Notes: generated from the letters alone by a model not told the origin. DNA of 64,000 bases from CAZHEV01 sp964531335 [NCBI: uncultured bacterium] (GCA_964531335.1 CAZHEV010000005.1:1-64000), one strand, 5' to 3'. Counted from the stretch's first letter, positions 1-8,034 are shown. A program made the numbers and translations.

Positions 1-919
1 CACCTCCGTCCCTGCTTCGAACGGCGCTACGCGTCGTGCAGACAATGACGTCTAGAGGATCGAAAGGACTGAGAGCAATGCTGATTATGGGTTCGGGCAA
101 GTAAGGGAAATCTCGGACGGCTTCTCTCCAAGATCCGCCACCGTCCCTGGAGACGTCCAAGAAGCCGATGAATATCGCTGTCTCTCCACCTGCCCACGCG
201 AGGTCGCAGTCCATGGGGCTTATCTTGAGATCGGCGTAGATCAGACCTCCTCCGGGCGCCCCCGATACGGAGGACCAACTGAGCCCTTCGTTCTCGCTTC
301 TATACACTGCGTCCCCAGCGGCAATCACGGCACCATCCCCGCACTGTACGGTTTCGAGGACCCCTATTTTGGAAGCGTAGGGGGCAGATGAGTCGGCAAC
401 GCCCTCGTCTGAGCGTCGCCACGTCTCTCCACCATCGTCTGAGCGGTAAAGGCCCGGAAAATAGGGAATGCCGGACTTGATGCCGGCCAGCAGGGTACCG
501 TCACTCAGCACCGCCACGTCTTGAACGCCGCGGTTGCCGTAGTGGCCGAAGACCACTTCGGAAAGACTGGTGTCCGCGAGACCGATGTATTCCCATTGGT
601 TGCCCGCCTGCTCCAGGTCCAACCGAAATAATCCCTCGTCCGCGGCACAGGCGTACAGGTAAGGCCAATCCAGCTCCAGCTCGATGGCCCAGTGATTCTC
701 AAACCCCAGCGAGCTCCACTCGGGCTCATCGGGGATCTGTCCGTGTCCAAGGGGATTGTCCTTGTCGCAGGCCGCAATCAGAAGAAGCCCTGAGAGAACA
801 AGAGTGACCATCAGCCTGCGCTGACCGTCGCGTTCTCCCGACTCGCCTCTCTGCCGACCGTCCGGAGCGTCGGATGTTCGACCTCGTACAAGAGGGCATA
901 TCATTGTAGGAATCATCAT
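1..919 (-). CDS. BNR/Asp-box repeat lipoprotein (3' end outside window)
   Basis: The frame is open from ATG 919 off the left edge, giving 306 codons. An AGGAG lies 6 bases before this ATG. A hydrophobic stretch beginning with MVTLVL ends in a lipobox-like LIAAC with the Cys near residue 51, so the protein is probably a lipoprotein; an ATG at 811 would give a textbook signal peptide and is the alternative start. After it come Asp-box signatures of BNR propellers (SDDGGETW, SENEGLSW, SRDGGGSW, and SRDGG at the edge), separated as expected for a sialidase/Ycf48/sortilin-like beta-propeller. The family binds or cleaves varied ligands, so no substrate is inferred. The gene looks less GC-biased than its neighbours. 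I am sure of the propeller lipoprotein class and unsure of the function. Confidence 0.8.
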   Translation of the reverse strand, partial: MMIPTMICPLVRGRTSDAPDGRQRGESGERDGQRRLMVTLVLSGLLLIAACDKDNPLGHGQIPDEPEWSSLGFENHWAIELELDWPYLYACAADEGLFRLDLEQAGNQWEYIGLADTSLSEVVFGHYGNRGVQDVAVLSDGTLLAGIKSGIPYFPGLYRSDDGGETWRRSDEGVADSSAPYASKIGVLETVQCGDGAVIAAGDAVYRSENEGLSWSSVSGAPGGGLIYADLKISPMDCDLAWAGGETAIFIGFLDVSRDGGGSWREAVRDFPYLPEPIISIALSPFDPLDVIVCTTRSAVRSRDGG

Positions 920-1046
920 AAAGAACTCCTATTCGGGATGCGCTCTGTCGCCTGGCACGCCCGACCTTTGGGCGCCTCTATTTCAGGGACCGAATTCGGC
1001 CCATTTGAGCCTGCCGACCCCACCCCTTTACCTAAGGGAAGCAATA

Positions 1047-1073
1047 AGCCCACGCTGCCTGGCAGCGTGGGCT
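1047..1073 (-). terminator. terminator-like hairpin
   Basis: Two perfect 13-base complementary arms (1047-1059 and 1061-1073) are separated by one base; realistically this is an 11-bp stem with a 5-base loop. Read on the minus strand it is followed by TTATTGCTT, a weak U-rich tail, and it sits 25 bases after the stop of the small ORF at 1099-1221. On the plus strand no T-run follows. It separates that ORF from the BNR lipoprotein gene. Confidence 0.55.
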
Positions 1074-1098
1074 CCTAGGAGTTCATTCTTCATGTATA

Positions 1099-1221
1099 TC
1101 ATTCTGAAAGGCCACGAGGATGCCCTCCCAATCTAGACGGTACAACTTTATGCGGATTCGCGGATAACGTCAAGAGATCTCTTGTGTCTTTCTTTGCTTC
1201 AGTCTTCCCGCGTTCTTGCAT
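1099..1221 (-). CDS. orphan small ORF, 40 aa, unknown
   Basis: This ORF has an ATG at 1221, a well-placed AAGGAG six bases upstream (1228-1233) and a stop 25 bases before a strong hairpin, so it looks like a tiny transcription unit. The product begins MQERGKTEAKKDTRDLLTL, is basic and soluble, and has no motif I recognise. The frame stays open upstream to 1485, but that part reads like non-coding sequence. It may equally be the remnant of a decayed gene, because the surrounding 400 bases (1074-1460) hold nothing else and are less GC-rich than the rest. Evidence is limited to the SD and terminator context. Confidence 0.3.
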   Translation of the reverse strand: MQERGKTEAKKDTRDLLTLSANPHKVVPSRLGGHPRGLSE

Positions 1222-1462
1222 TGATCTCTCCTTTCCCGCCAACTCCATAATAGGCAAGCCATTGCCCAGCCGAGCATGATGACGTTCCATTGACGTTCCC
1301 GGGGCGGCTACACGATATCCGAACGATTCGAGGTCCTTCGCAGCAAGCAGTCCGCGGGGGCATGGGACCCTTTCCGCGCCGCGAAGTGGGCATGGCGAGT
1401 GGCATGGGCTCACGAGGATCCTGCATGGGGGGGCTGGGTGCGGACGAGGGCGGCGATTGCGC

Positions 1463-1491
1463 TTGACAGACGGGGTCGTCCGCAATAGTGT
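1463..1491 (+). promoter_or_regulatory. sigma70-like promoter of the PDZ-SpoIIE gene
   Basis: A perfect -35 TTGACA (1463-1468) is separated by 17 bases from a weaker -10 TAGTGT (1486-1491). The implied start of transcription, near 1498, lies just before the AGGAGG at 1502. It rules out a GTG at 1488 as the translation start. Confidence 0.55.
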
Positions 1492-1511
1492 GGCTGCGGC
1501 CAGGAGGGAGC

Positions 1512-3986
1512 ATGCGCATGGCTGGGCTCAAAACATCCGCGGGTGCTCAAAGACTGGCAGCGGCCGTGTTGGCGGTCGGGATAGGGACGATCGAGCTGCT
1601 GGGCATCCACGGCGTCTTCCGCCAGCCCTTCTCGGGGATGGCCCTGACGGGCTTCCTGATAGCCAGGGTGGAGCCGGCCGGCCCCGCCGAGACCGCCGGC
1701 CTGGCCGAAGGCGACGTGATAACGGCGGTGGACGGCGTGCCGACGAGCCGCCAGTTCCGGTGCAAGCTTATAATGGACAGGGCGACCGTCGGTCAGACCC
1801 TGGACCTTTCTCTTTCCAGAGACGGACGTCCCTTCAAGACCACTCTGACTTTCGCGCCCCTTCCCCGTGGAGAGGCGCTTATCTATCTCAGCCGCTCCGC
1901 GGTGAGCGTCATCTTCCTGCTTTTGGCTATTGCTGTATATCTTAGACGCACCGACCGGCTGGGCTTTATTTTCTTTCTGTTGTGCTCCTCCTTCGCCGTG
2001 CTTCTGGGGACATCGCCCCCCGTTCAGGACCTCCATCTACTTGTGGGATATCTCGGGCTCATCACGGCGGCCGTGCACCTGGTGCCCGCCCTGTTCGTCC
2101 ATTTCTTTCTGCTTTTTCCCAAGGAGGAAAGGAAGCCTTCGCGGAGGACGATGGCCCTGGTGTACGCCCCGGCCATCGGCCTGGCCGCCGTCTCCATCAC
2201 GCTTCTGACGGCCGGCAGCTTCACGGACGCCGCGATCGGAAGGACGCCGGTGCTGGTCATGAACGCGGCTTCGTCTCTATATCTCGCCGCGTGCTTCATC
2301 GCGGGCGCGGTCCTTTTCATCATGACTTACTACAGGCACCGCTCATCCGAGACGCGCCGGCGGCTCAGGGTCGCCCTGTGGGGCACGGTCGCCGGCATCC
2401 TACCCATAGCCCTGGTGACCGTCGCGCTGAACCTGCGCCCCACGCTGGAGATACCCGGCGAGCGCTTCATAGTCTTCTCCATAGCGTTGGTCCCCGCGTC
2501 CTTCGCCTACGCGATAGCCAGATACAGGCTGCTGGACATCCAGCTCCTCATACGGAGGAGCCTGGTCTACTCGATGTTGACCGCGGTCTTCGTGGCCGTC
2601 TTCTTTCTCGTGGTTACGCTTTTCGGAAAGGCGGTCGGCAGCATCACCGGAAAGCCGGGACTCCTGGTCTCGGTCGCGTCAATATTCGTCATAGCCGTGA
2701 TGGCGAACCCGTTGCGCAAGAGGGTCCAGGTGGCGGTGGACCAGGTCTTTTTCAGAAAGAGATACGACAGCTTCAGGGCGCTCAAGGAGCTCGGCGAGGC
2801 GCTCTCCACCGCCATGGACCTCGACGCGCTGGTCATGATTTTGGTATCGCGCATATCCTCGACACTCGGCATCGAGAGACTGGCGGTCTATATAAGGCAC
2901 AGGACGGAGCGCAGCGAGGCTCTCGAGCTGAAAGGCGGCGGTCCCGGAGGGAAGCTGCCCGACAAGGTAGATCTCAACGGGGCGGCCACGGAGGCCCTCG
3001 AAAGAGCCCGCGCCCCCATGTCGTTGAGCGATCTCGCTTCCTTCGGAGATGGCGCCGAAGCGGCCGCCCGGGCCATGGGTCAAAGCGGGCTGTCCTCGGC
3101 CGTCCCGTTTCTGGCGTGGGGCAAGCTGCGCGGGCTGATGCTCATCGACGTCGACTCCTCGGAGATGTCCTCGCACCAGGCGGAGCTTCTGGCGGCGCTC
3201 GCGGCGAGGGCCGGAACAGCCATAGACAACGCGTTGCTCTACCGCGAGGCGCTCGAAAGGCACCGCCTGGAAAAGGAGCTCAGCGTCGCGAGGCGAATCC
3301 AGACGGACCTTCTTCCGAGGCGCGACCCGGTGTTTCCGGCCTTCGACGTATCCGGAGCGATGATCCCCAGCCACGAGGTCGGCGGCGACTACTACGACTA
3401 CGTGATCCTCGGCGAGAAGCGCCTGGGGATAGGCCTGGGCGACGTGACCGGGAAAGGCATCCCCGCCTCCCTGATGATGGCGACGGTGCAGGCCACGCTG
3501 CGGGCCGAGGCAGAGCGCTCGTCGAGCCCCTCGCACCTGGTGGCGATGATCAACAAGAGGGTCCAGGCGCTGGAGGAGCCCGAGAGGCTCGTCACCTTCT
3601 TCTACTGCTGTCTGGACGCGGCGAAAAAGACGCTCGAGTACTGCAACGGCGGGCATCATCCGCCGATCCTTCTGCGCGCCGGCGGAGCGGTGGAGCGCCT
3701 GACCGAGGGGGGCCTGCTCCTTGGAATGCAGCCGGACCCCCCTTACGAGGAGGGGACGGTGTCCTTGGCCCAGGGCGACATCCTCGTGATCTACACGGAC
3801 GGGATCATCGAGCAGCCTCGCGGAGAGGACTTCTACGGCGAAGACAGGTTGCTCGACGTGGTTCGAGCGGGCAAAGAGCTGAGCGCGGCCAAGCTGAAAA
3901 AGCGCATAATCGATTCCGTAATGGAATACTCCGAAGACGGAAACAACGACGACGATCTGACCTTGGTGGTTATTAAGGTATATTGA
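1512..3986 (+). CDS. PDZ-membrane-GAF-SpoIIE (RsbU-like) serine phosphatase
   Basis: The product is 824 aa. AGGAGG at 1502-1507 supports ATG 1512 (or ATG 1518). Order seen: a hydrophobic anchor at about residues 14-32; a PDZ-like domain at about 40-115 (PAETAGLAEGDVITAVDGV); a block of about six or seven membrane helices to about 370; a GAF-like domain (about 420-570); a helical linker; and a PPM/SpoIIE phosphatase (about 600-824). The phosphatase metal-site motifs are present: GGDYYDY, GDVTGKGIPASLMMA, NGGHHPP, YTDGIIEQ and DDDLTLVV. Such enzymes dephosphorylate STAS anti-anti-sigma proteins in partner-switching pathways. The PDZ and membrane part would sense an envelope signal (inference). 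No STAS or RsbW-type kinase gene lies nearby. A related protein without PDZ is at 27075-29348. Confidence 0.88.
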   Translation: MRMAGLKTSAGAQRLAAAVLAVGIGTIELLGIHGVFRQPFSGMALTGFLIARVEPAGPAETAGLAEGDVITAVDGVPTSRQFRCKLIMDRATVGQTLDLSLSRDGRPFKTTLTFAPLPRGEALIYLSRSAVSVIFLLLAIAVYLRRTDRLGFIFFLLCSSFAVLLGTSPPVQDLHLLVGYLGLITAAVHLVPALFVHFFLLFPKEERKPSRRTMALVYAPAIGLAAVSITLLTAGSFTDAAIGRTPVLVMNAASSLYLAACFIAGAVLFIMTYYRHRSSETRRRLRVALWGTVAGILPIALVTVALNLRPTLEIPGERFIVFSIALVPASFAYAIARYRLLDIQLLIRRSLVYSMLTAVFVAVFFLVVTLFGKAVGSITGKPGLLVSVASIFVIAVMANPLRKRVQVAVDQVFFRKRYDSFRALKELGEALSTAMDLDALVMILVSRISSTLGIERLAVYIRHRTERSEALELKGGGPGGKLPDKVDLNGAATEALERARAPMSLSDLASFGDGAEAAARAMGQSGLSSAVPFLAWGKLRGLMLIDVDSSEMSSHQAELLAALAARAGTAIDNALLYREALERHRLEKELSVARRIQTDLLPRRDPVFPAFDVSGAMIPSHEVGGDYYDYVILGEKRLGIGLGDVTGKGIPASLMMATVQATLRAEAERSSSPSHLVAMINKRVQALEEPERLVTFFYCCLDAAKKTLEYCNGGHHPPILLRAGGAVERLTEGGLLLGMQPDPPYEEGTVSLAQGDILVIYTDGIIEQPRGEDFYGEDRLLDVVRAGKELSAAKLKKRIIDSVMEYSEDGNNDDDLTLVVIKVY

Positions 3987-4186
3987 GTTAGTCGCCCGGG
4001 AGCAGCCCGCGCGACAACGGCTCCGGGATACGCCCCGGCCTGCGCCCGTTCCCGGCCGACCGCCGCCGGGCGCTGAGAGCGGGCAATCCGTCTCGAAACC
4101 ACGCTCCCGAGTCATTTGCCCCACCGCTTCAACGATCCCACAAGACATTGTTCTATATCTTGTTGCAGGGGCCGGGGCTCTTCGAT

Positions 4187-4341
4187 AGGCCGCGGATTGC
4201 ACAAGGCGGCACTCGGCGCCTAAAGCCTTGCATTATCCAGGCCGAAAATAGAAGAGGGGCCCGAAGGTCCCATCGACGGCGGTGAAAGAGCGTTCTCCGG
4301 TCCCGTTCAGGGACCTCCCTCAAGCTACGGAGGTGAACAAG
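4187..4341 (+). promoter_or_regulatory. structured leader with SD-sequestering hairpin
   Basis: Several helices can be drawn. CAAGGC/GCCTTG forms an outer stem around 4200-4230. A GGGGCC/GGTCCC stem with a CGAA loop lies around 4256-4271. GGTCCC (4299-4304) pairs with GGGACC (4310-4315) across a 5-base loop. ACCTCC (4313-4318) can pair perfectly with GGAGGT (4329-4334), which is the ribosome-binding site of the ORF at 4342. The last two stems share bases 4313-4315, so they exclude each other, as in the expression platform of a riboswitch or a type I toxin mRNA. I do not recognise a known aptamer. The rest of the gap 3987-4186 shows no gene. Confidence 0.4.
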
Positions 4342-4407
4342 ATGCTCCTGGAATTGGCCGTCACGTGCATGATACTGGCCGACATCTTCTGGTGGTGGAA
4401 GAGATAG
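4342..4407 (+). CDS. 21-aa hydrophobic microprotein
   Basis: The ORF starts at an ATG preceded by GGAGGTGA with 5-7 bases spacing, an almost perfect SD, and ends in TAG after 21 codons. The peptide MLLELAVTCMILADIFWWWK plus a final Arg is one short membrane-spanning helix with a Trp-Trp-Trp-Lys-Arg end, the usual form of an inner-membrane microprotein or of a short type I toxin. No homologue is recognised. It stands alone between the SpoIIE phosphatase gene (same strand, 355 bases upstream) and uppP (opposite strand). The SD can be hidden by the upstream ACCTCC, which suggests regulated translation. It could be a chance ORF; the SD and its sequestration are the main support. Confidence 0.4.
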   Translation: MLLELAVTCMILADIFWWWKR

Positions 4408-4429
4408 CCGGTACTCGAGCGAGAGCACT

Positions 4430-5233
4430 CTAAAATAGCGCAAGCGCGGCGCCGCCGGCCGCGAGGCAGTAAAGGCCGAAAAGCTCGAACCTGCCCCTGC
4501 GGACGGTCCTCAGCAGGACGACGATAGCCACGCATCCCGCGGCCAGCGCCGCGAAGAAAGCGAGGGCGCTGGGCCCCGAGGACGCCTCGAGAATGCTGGA
4601 GGAGTCCGAGGCTGCCGTGTAGAGGAACGCGCCGCCGATGGCGGGGATGGCCAGGAGAAACGAGAATCGGACGGCCTCTCCGCGAGGCACGCCGAGGAAT
4701 ATGGCGGTCGCTATGGTGATGCCTGATCGCGATATCCCAGGCAGTAGGGCCACCGCCTGCGCGAGGCCGATTAGAAGCGCTATCTTCAGGCCGAGGGGCC
4801 TTTCCCCGCTCCCGGCAAACCTAGTGAGCAGCAGCACAACCCCCGTTGCGAGCAAGAACCCGCCCGTCCACTCGGGCCGCCCGAACGACTCCTCCACCCG
4901 CGATGAGAAAAGCAGGCTCGCGAGCACCGCGGGGATCGTCCCGACGACGATGGCCAGCGCCAGTTGCTCGTCATCACCCGCGCCCTCCGGCGCGGAGGCG
5001 AATATCCGGCGAGCGCCTCTGAAGAACCCCCTTATGAGCGAGGCCACGTCTTTTCTCAGACATATCACAACGGCCAGCAGGGTCGCTATGTGGACCAGCA
5101 CCTCGAAGCCCACGCCATCGCCTGAAAGCTTCATGAGCGCCTGAGCGAGAACGAGATGTCCTGAACTGCTGACCGGCAGGAACTCGGTGGCTCCTTGGAG
5201 CAGACCGAGAAGGAAGGCTTCCAGTAGGCTCAA
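4430..5233 (-). CDS. uppP: undecaprenyl-diphosphatase
   Basis: The product is a 267-aa polytopic membrane protein of the BacA/UppP family. It opens with MSLLEAFLLGLLQGATEFLP followed by VSSSGHL, the family signature with its catalytic Glu and Ser/His region; a second inverted motif, PGISRSGITI, follows near residue 170. The enzyme removes a phosphate from undecaprenyl diphosphate to recycle the lipid carrier for peptidoglycan and polysaccharides. The start is TTG at 5233, overlapping the stop of the upstream TPR gene in a TTGA arrangement, with GAGG seven bases before it, so the two are translationally coupled. Length is normal for the family. Confidence 0.96.
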   Translation of the reverse strand: MSLLEAFLLGLLQGATEFLPVSSSGHLVLAQALMKLSGDGVGFEVLVHIATLLAVVICLRKDVASLIRGFFRGARRIFASAPEGAGDDEQLALAIVVGTIPAVLASLLFSSRVEESFGRPEWTGGFLLATGVVLLLTRFAGSGERPLGLKIALLIGLAQAVALLPGISRSGITIATAIFLGVPRGEAVRFSFLLAIPAIGGAFLYTAASDSSSILEASSGPSALAFFAALAAGCVAIVVLLRTVRRGRFELFGLYCLAAGGAALALF

Positions 5234-6522
5234 TTGGCGGCCTCGCCGTCGACGGGCCCGGCCGAATCGAGGTCGCGGCGCGTGGATTCGGCATCCGGCG
5301 GCGACAAGGCGTCACCGGAGCGGCCATGCCGCTCGATGTCTTCCGACCCCGGGGCTCTCTCGGAATCTTTGGACCCGGGGGGCGGCTCGGATTCCCCGGC
5401 CTCGGATATCTCGGCCGAGCTCAGCTCCTCCGCCCTTCTGTATGCGTCATGGGCTTCCTCCATATGCCCCTTCTTGTCGTAACTCACGCCCAGGTAGTAA
5501 AAGGCCCTCGCGTTCTCCGGCTCGAGCTTTACCACTTCCCTGAACGCCCTCACCGCTTCGTCGGCCTGATCCATCTTGTTGTAGGCGGTTCCCAGGTGGT
5601 ACCACCCCTTGACGTTATCCGGCTTTTCCTTCACGCAGCGTTTCAGGTGCTCCACGGCCTTTCCATAGAGCCCCTTGCTCTTCAACACCACCCCCAGGTT
5701 GAAGTGCACCTCGGTGTTGGAAGGGTCAAGCTCCAGAGCCCTGTCGAGCTCGTACATGGCCTCCTCGAGCAGCCCGACGTTGGCGCACGCCACGCCCAGG
5801 TTGTAGTGAGCCGGCGCGGACCGCGGGTCCAGCTCCACCGCGGTGCGGAACTCCTGCATGGCCTCCACGTGCATGTGCCTCTCGGCGTAGATGGCCCCGA
5901 GGTTGGTGTGCCCCTCGGCGCTGTCCGGGTCGAGGTCGAGGGCTCTCTTGAGCTCCTTTATCGCGCCCTCGTGGTCGCCCAGCCTGTCGAGCACAAAGCC
6001 CAGGTTCGTTCTGGCCTTCGCCATTCTTGGGTTCAGATCCAGAGCTTTCTTGTAGGCGTCCCTCGCCTCCTCGTTCCTGCCGCAGTTTGCGCAGGTGATC
6101 CCGAAGCGATATCGGGTCTCCGGGTTATCGGGGGCGAGCTCAAGGGCCTTTCTCAACTGCTCGAGCGCCTCTTCGTAGCGCTCCAGGGCGTCGTATGTCC
6201 TTCCCAGCGCCGTGTGCAGCTTCTCGCTTTCGGCCATGAAGCCGAGCCCCTTCTCCAGAAGTGCCGCGGCCTCCTCCGGCTTTCCCCCTATGCGCAGAAG
6301 CTCCGCTTCTTTGATCACGAGATCCTGCTCCCACGCATCCCCCCTCGCCTCACGCAGGAGCGACAGGGCCTGCTCCGCCCCGGCGGAGCGGGCGATGTCG
6401 TCCGTCACGGCCAGGAGGGCGCGTCTCAAGCGCGGGCTCTTGCCCCACTCCTTCTTGAGCTTTTCGATCTCTTTCTTTTGATTGTTGGTACGGGAGTTCC
6501 CTCGGAGAATGGACGAGAACAT
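5230..6522 (-). CDS. TPR-repeat protein
   Basis: The product is 430 aa. The preferred start is ATG 6522, which has AGGGG six bases upstream; an in-frame ATG at 6543 has no SD. After a charged N-terminus come about ten tandem 34-residue tetratricopeptide repeats from about residue 60 to 370 (for example the repeating LGxxYxxxGxxEEAxxxxxxALELDP pattern), then an acidic, low-complexity Ser/Pro/Asp tail with no predicted structure. No signal peptide is seen, so it is probably a cytoplasmic scaffold. It lies in a unit with an exported protein upstream and uppP downstream, hinting at an envelope role, but the partner is unknown. Confidence 0.88.
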   Translation of the reverse strand: MFSSILRGNSRTNNQKKEIEKLKKEWGKSPRLRRALLAVTDDIARSAGAEQALSLLREARGDAWEQDLVIKEAELLRIGGKPEEAAALLEKGLGFMAESEKLHTALGRTYDALERYEEALEQLRKALELAPDNPETRYRFGITCANCGRNEEARDAYKKALDLNPRMAKARTNLGFVLDRLGDHEGAIKELKRALDLDPDSAEGHTNLGAIYAERHMHVEAMQEFRTAVELDPRSAPAHYNLGVACANVGLLEEAMYELDRALELDPSNTEVHFNLGVVLKSKGLYGKAVEHLKRCVKEKPDNVKGWYHLGTAYNKMDQADEAVRAFREVVKLEPENARAFYYLGVSYDKKGHMEEAHDAYRRAEELSSAEISEAGESEPPPGSKDSERAPGSEDIERHGRSGDALSPPDAESTRRDLDSAGPVDGEAAN

Positions 6523-6605
6523 ATTCGACCCCTGCAAGGCCATGGGCGTCTCAGGCCGGATTCATAGTGAAGCGGCGCCATCGCGACTCAATCGTAGGGG
6601 GCGAG

Positions 6606-7079
6606 CTACCGCTCTCTGTACCACCATCGGTTGGCCAAAGGATTAGCGTAGTAGTATGGAACGATGCCCCTCGGGTCCTGATAATGGAACTGGATCAGAG
6701 TGGACTCGGACGGCTGGTACCTCAAACTCAGGCTGCTCAGGAAGAACTGTCCCTGGGATCCCGCGCTCCATTCACTCTGAGGTGTCAAGCTCGCCCCCAG
6801 GGTGACGGAGACGTCGAGGGGATTCGCCAGCCGATAGTCAAAGGAGCTCAGGAAAAGACCGTCGACGGACCCTCTCGCCGAGCTGTTATAGGAGAATACG
6901 ACCTGGTTGTAATTCTTGAGCCTGCTCGGATCGATCAATCTGAACTTCGAGCTGGGAGAATCTTCCGAAATGCCGAACGATGCGCGCGGAACAAGAAGAG
7001 GCGCCTCGCTCTCGGTCTGCGCGGCCGCGCTGCCGCCAAGCACAATACAGCCGAGCGCCAGCATCAAGACCTTCTGCAT
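6606..7079 (-). CDS. exported protein of unknown function
   Basis: The product is 157 aa. It starts at ATG 7079 behind AAGGAGGTGA and has a clear signal peptide (MQKVLMLALGCIVLGGSAAA, cut before QTESE). The mature part contains alternating polar and aromatic strands (FLSSLSLRYQPSESTLIQFH), typical of small beta-rich periplasmic or outer-membrane proteins, and ends WWYRER. I recognise no family. It is the first gene after a good promoter at 7122-7151 and is followed after 83 bases by the TPR gene and then uppP, probably one transcript. Confidence 0.75.
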   Translation of the reverse strand: MQKVLMLALGCIVLGGSAAAQTESEAPLLVPRASFGISEDSPSSKFRLIDPSRLKNYNQVVFSYNSSARGSVDGLFLSSFDYRLANPLDVSVTLGASLTPQSEWSAGSQGQFFLSSLSLRYQPSESTLIQFHYQDPRGIVPYYYANPLANRWWYRER

Positions 7080-7121
7080 CAAGCCAACTCACCTCCTTGG
7101 TGACACTAACCTCTGTTAGTC

Positions 7122-7151
7122 ATAATAGTCGCGGGCGGCGGGCGCAGTCAA
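7122..7151 (-). promoter_or_regulatory. sigma70-like promoter
   Basis: Read on the minus strand, -35 TTGACT (7151-7146) and -10 TATTAT (7127-7122) are 18 bases apart. This places transcription start about 35 bases before the ATG at 7079. A short inverted repeat (CTAAC/GTTAG) follows the -10 box. Confidence 0.7.
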
Positions 7152-7575
7152 GCCCCGCTTTGGTCATCCCCCGCCGCGCGGACCCTGTCCGCGGCGCCCC
7201 CGGGGAAGGCCGGCCAGCCTTTGGCCGGCCGGCAAGAGATTTATCGGCCAATTCCCGGCTTTGCGGGCTTCCCGATGCTCGTTCTATTCGAACCCACCAG
7301 TTGCGAGGCGGCGGCCGGTCCCGGGGTTGAGCGGTGGCGCTCCCGCCCGCTCCGCAGGCCGGCCCCCCCGCCCAGTGTCCGTAATTACTCAGCTTTGTGA
7401 CTTTATTCCACGGTTCCCCTTGCCGCGGCGGCCCGGCGCGCCCTATCGGGCTTGATCGGCGGGGGTTGTGGCGCCCGGGGCCACCGCTCCCGGGTGGCAC
7501 ATCCATTGCTATCAATATCGACCGGCAACGTGCCTTCGCGGTCCCCCTCACGCACACGCAGGGAAGGTGGAAGGA
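7152..7575. other. 424-base intergenic region with GC-rich hairpins
   Basis: No convincing gene is present. Two clear inverted repeats are seen: an 8-bp stem GGCCGGCC with a 7-base loop (7208-7230), and GCCACC/GGTGGC around a 7-base loop (7480-7498). An AT-richer patch at about 7376-7415 may hold the promoter of the Cys-rich ORF, but no box fits well. Neither hairpin has a T-run. Confidence 0.5.
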
Positions 7576-7776
7576 ATGACAGCTCCCAAAACGTTCAAAA
7601 TCCTCAGAATTCACAGGTCCAACGGCGACGACAAGATCTACTGTCGCAGGCACAACAGGCTCTTCGCGGCCTGCCCGGTGCAGGAGAACCTGAGCTCCTG
7701 CGAGTGTCTTGCCCAGTGTGAGATGTCTCTGAGGCGGGAATCCCCGAACGGGCGCCGCAAGACGGACTCGCAATGA
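7576..7776 (+). CDS. small Cys-rich protein, 66 aa
   Basis: The ORF starts at ATG 7576 behind GGAAGG and AAGGA stretches. Its codons follow the GC-rich pattern of neighbouring genes. The product is soluble and carries six possible metal ligands: Cys23, His26, Cys33, Cys42, Cys44 and Cys48, in the order YCRRH, ACP, CEC, QC. The spacing suggests a small zinc- or iron-sulfur-binding fold, but I do not recognise a family. The last 15 residues are Arg/Ser/Lys-rich and look disordered. It is divergent from the exported-protein unit and upstream of the acyltransferase operon, which has its own promoter. It is probably real and its function is unknown. Confidence 0.6.
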   Translation: MTAPKTFKILRIHRSNGDDKIYCRRHNRLFAACPVQENLSSCECLAQCEMSLRRESPNGRRKTDSQ

Positions 7777-7857
7777 GTCGGGCGCATTCGAGCGAAGCGC
7801 ATCCCGACTCGGAGGGCACCACCTCACCGCCGCCCACGGTTCCGGCTCCCTTTTGCG

Positions 7858-7887
7858 TTGACAGGCCCCCTTTCCCATAAGAATACT
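7858..7887 (+). promoter_or_regulatory. promoter candidate for the acyltransferase operon
   Basis: A perfect TTGACA (7858-7863) is followed after 18 bases by AATACT (7882-7887). Transcription would begin near 7894 and give a leader of about 140 bases containing two strong hairpins. Confidence 0.5.
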
Positions 7888-7930
7888 TGTGCTCACGCGC
7901 TCCCAGATGATTGGCGCCGCTCCATGAGAG

Positions 7931-8008
7931 GCCGGCCCGAGTGGCCGGCGCGCGCCACCATGACTGTCGTTTAAGAGCTTCCACGTCCGGGCCGCGCCCG
8001 CCCGGACG
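7931..8008 (+). promoter_or_regulatory. two hairpins in the 5' leader
   Basis: GCCGGC pairs with GCCGGC (7931-7949, 7-base loop). CGTCCGGGC (7984-7992) pairs with GCCCGGACG (8000-8008) in a perfect 9-bp stem with a 7-base loop. The second stem ends 26 bases before the translation start. The SD area GGAAG can also fold on TTTCC at 8026-8030. This could modulate translation; no known riboswitch is recognised. Confidence 0.35.
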
Positions 8009-8034
8009 CTCGTTGTGGGAAGGACTTTCCGGAC

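Noticed and set aside
2679-4202. 507-codon minus-strand open frame
   Set aside because: It is the shadow of the SpoIIE phosphatase gene on the other strand; the translation is Arg/His-rich with no domain, while the plus frame has clear motifs.
7281-7310. TTCGAA reminiscent of a tRNA T-loop
   Set aside because: Flanking bases do not form a T stem and no acceptor or anticodon arm can be drawn on either strand.
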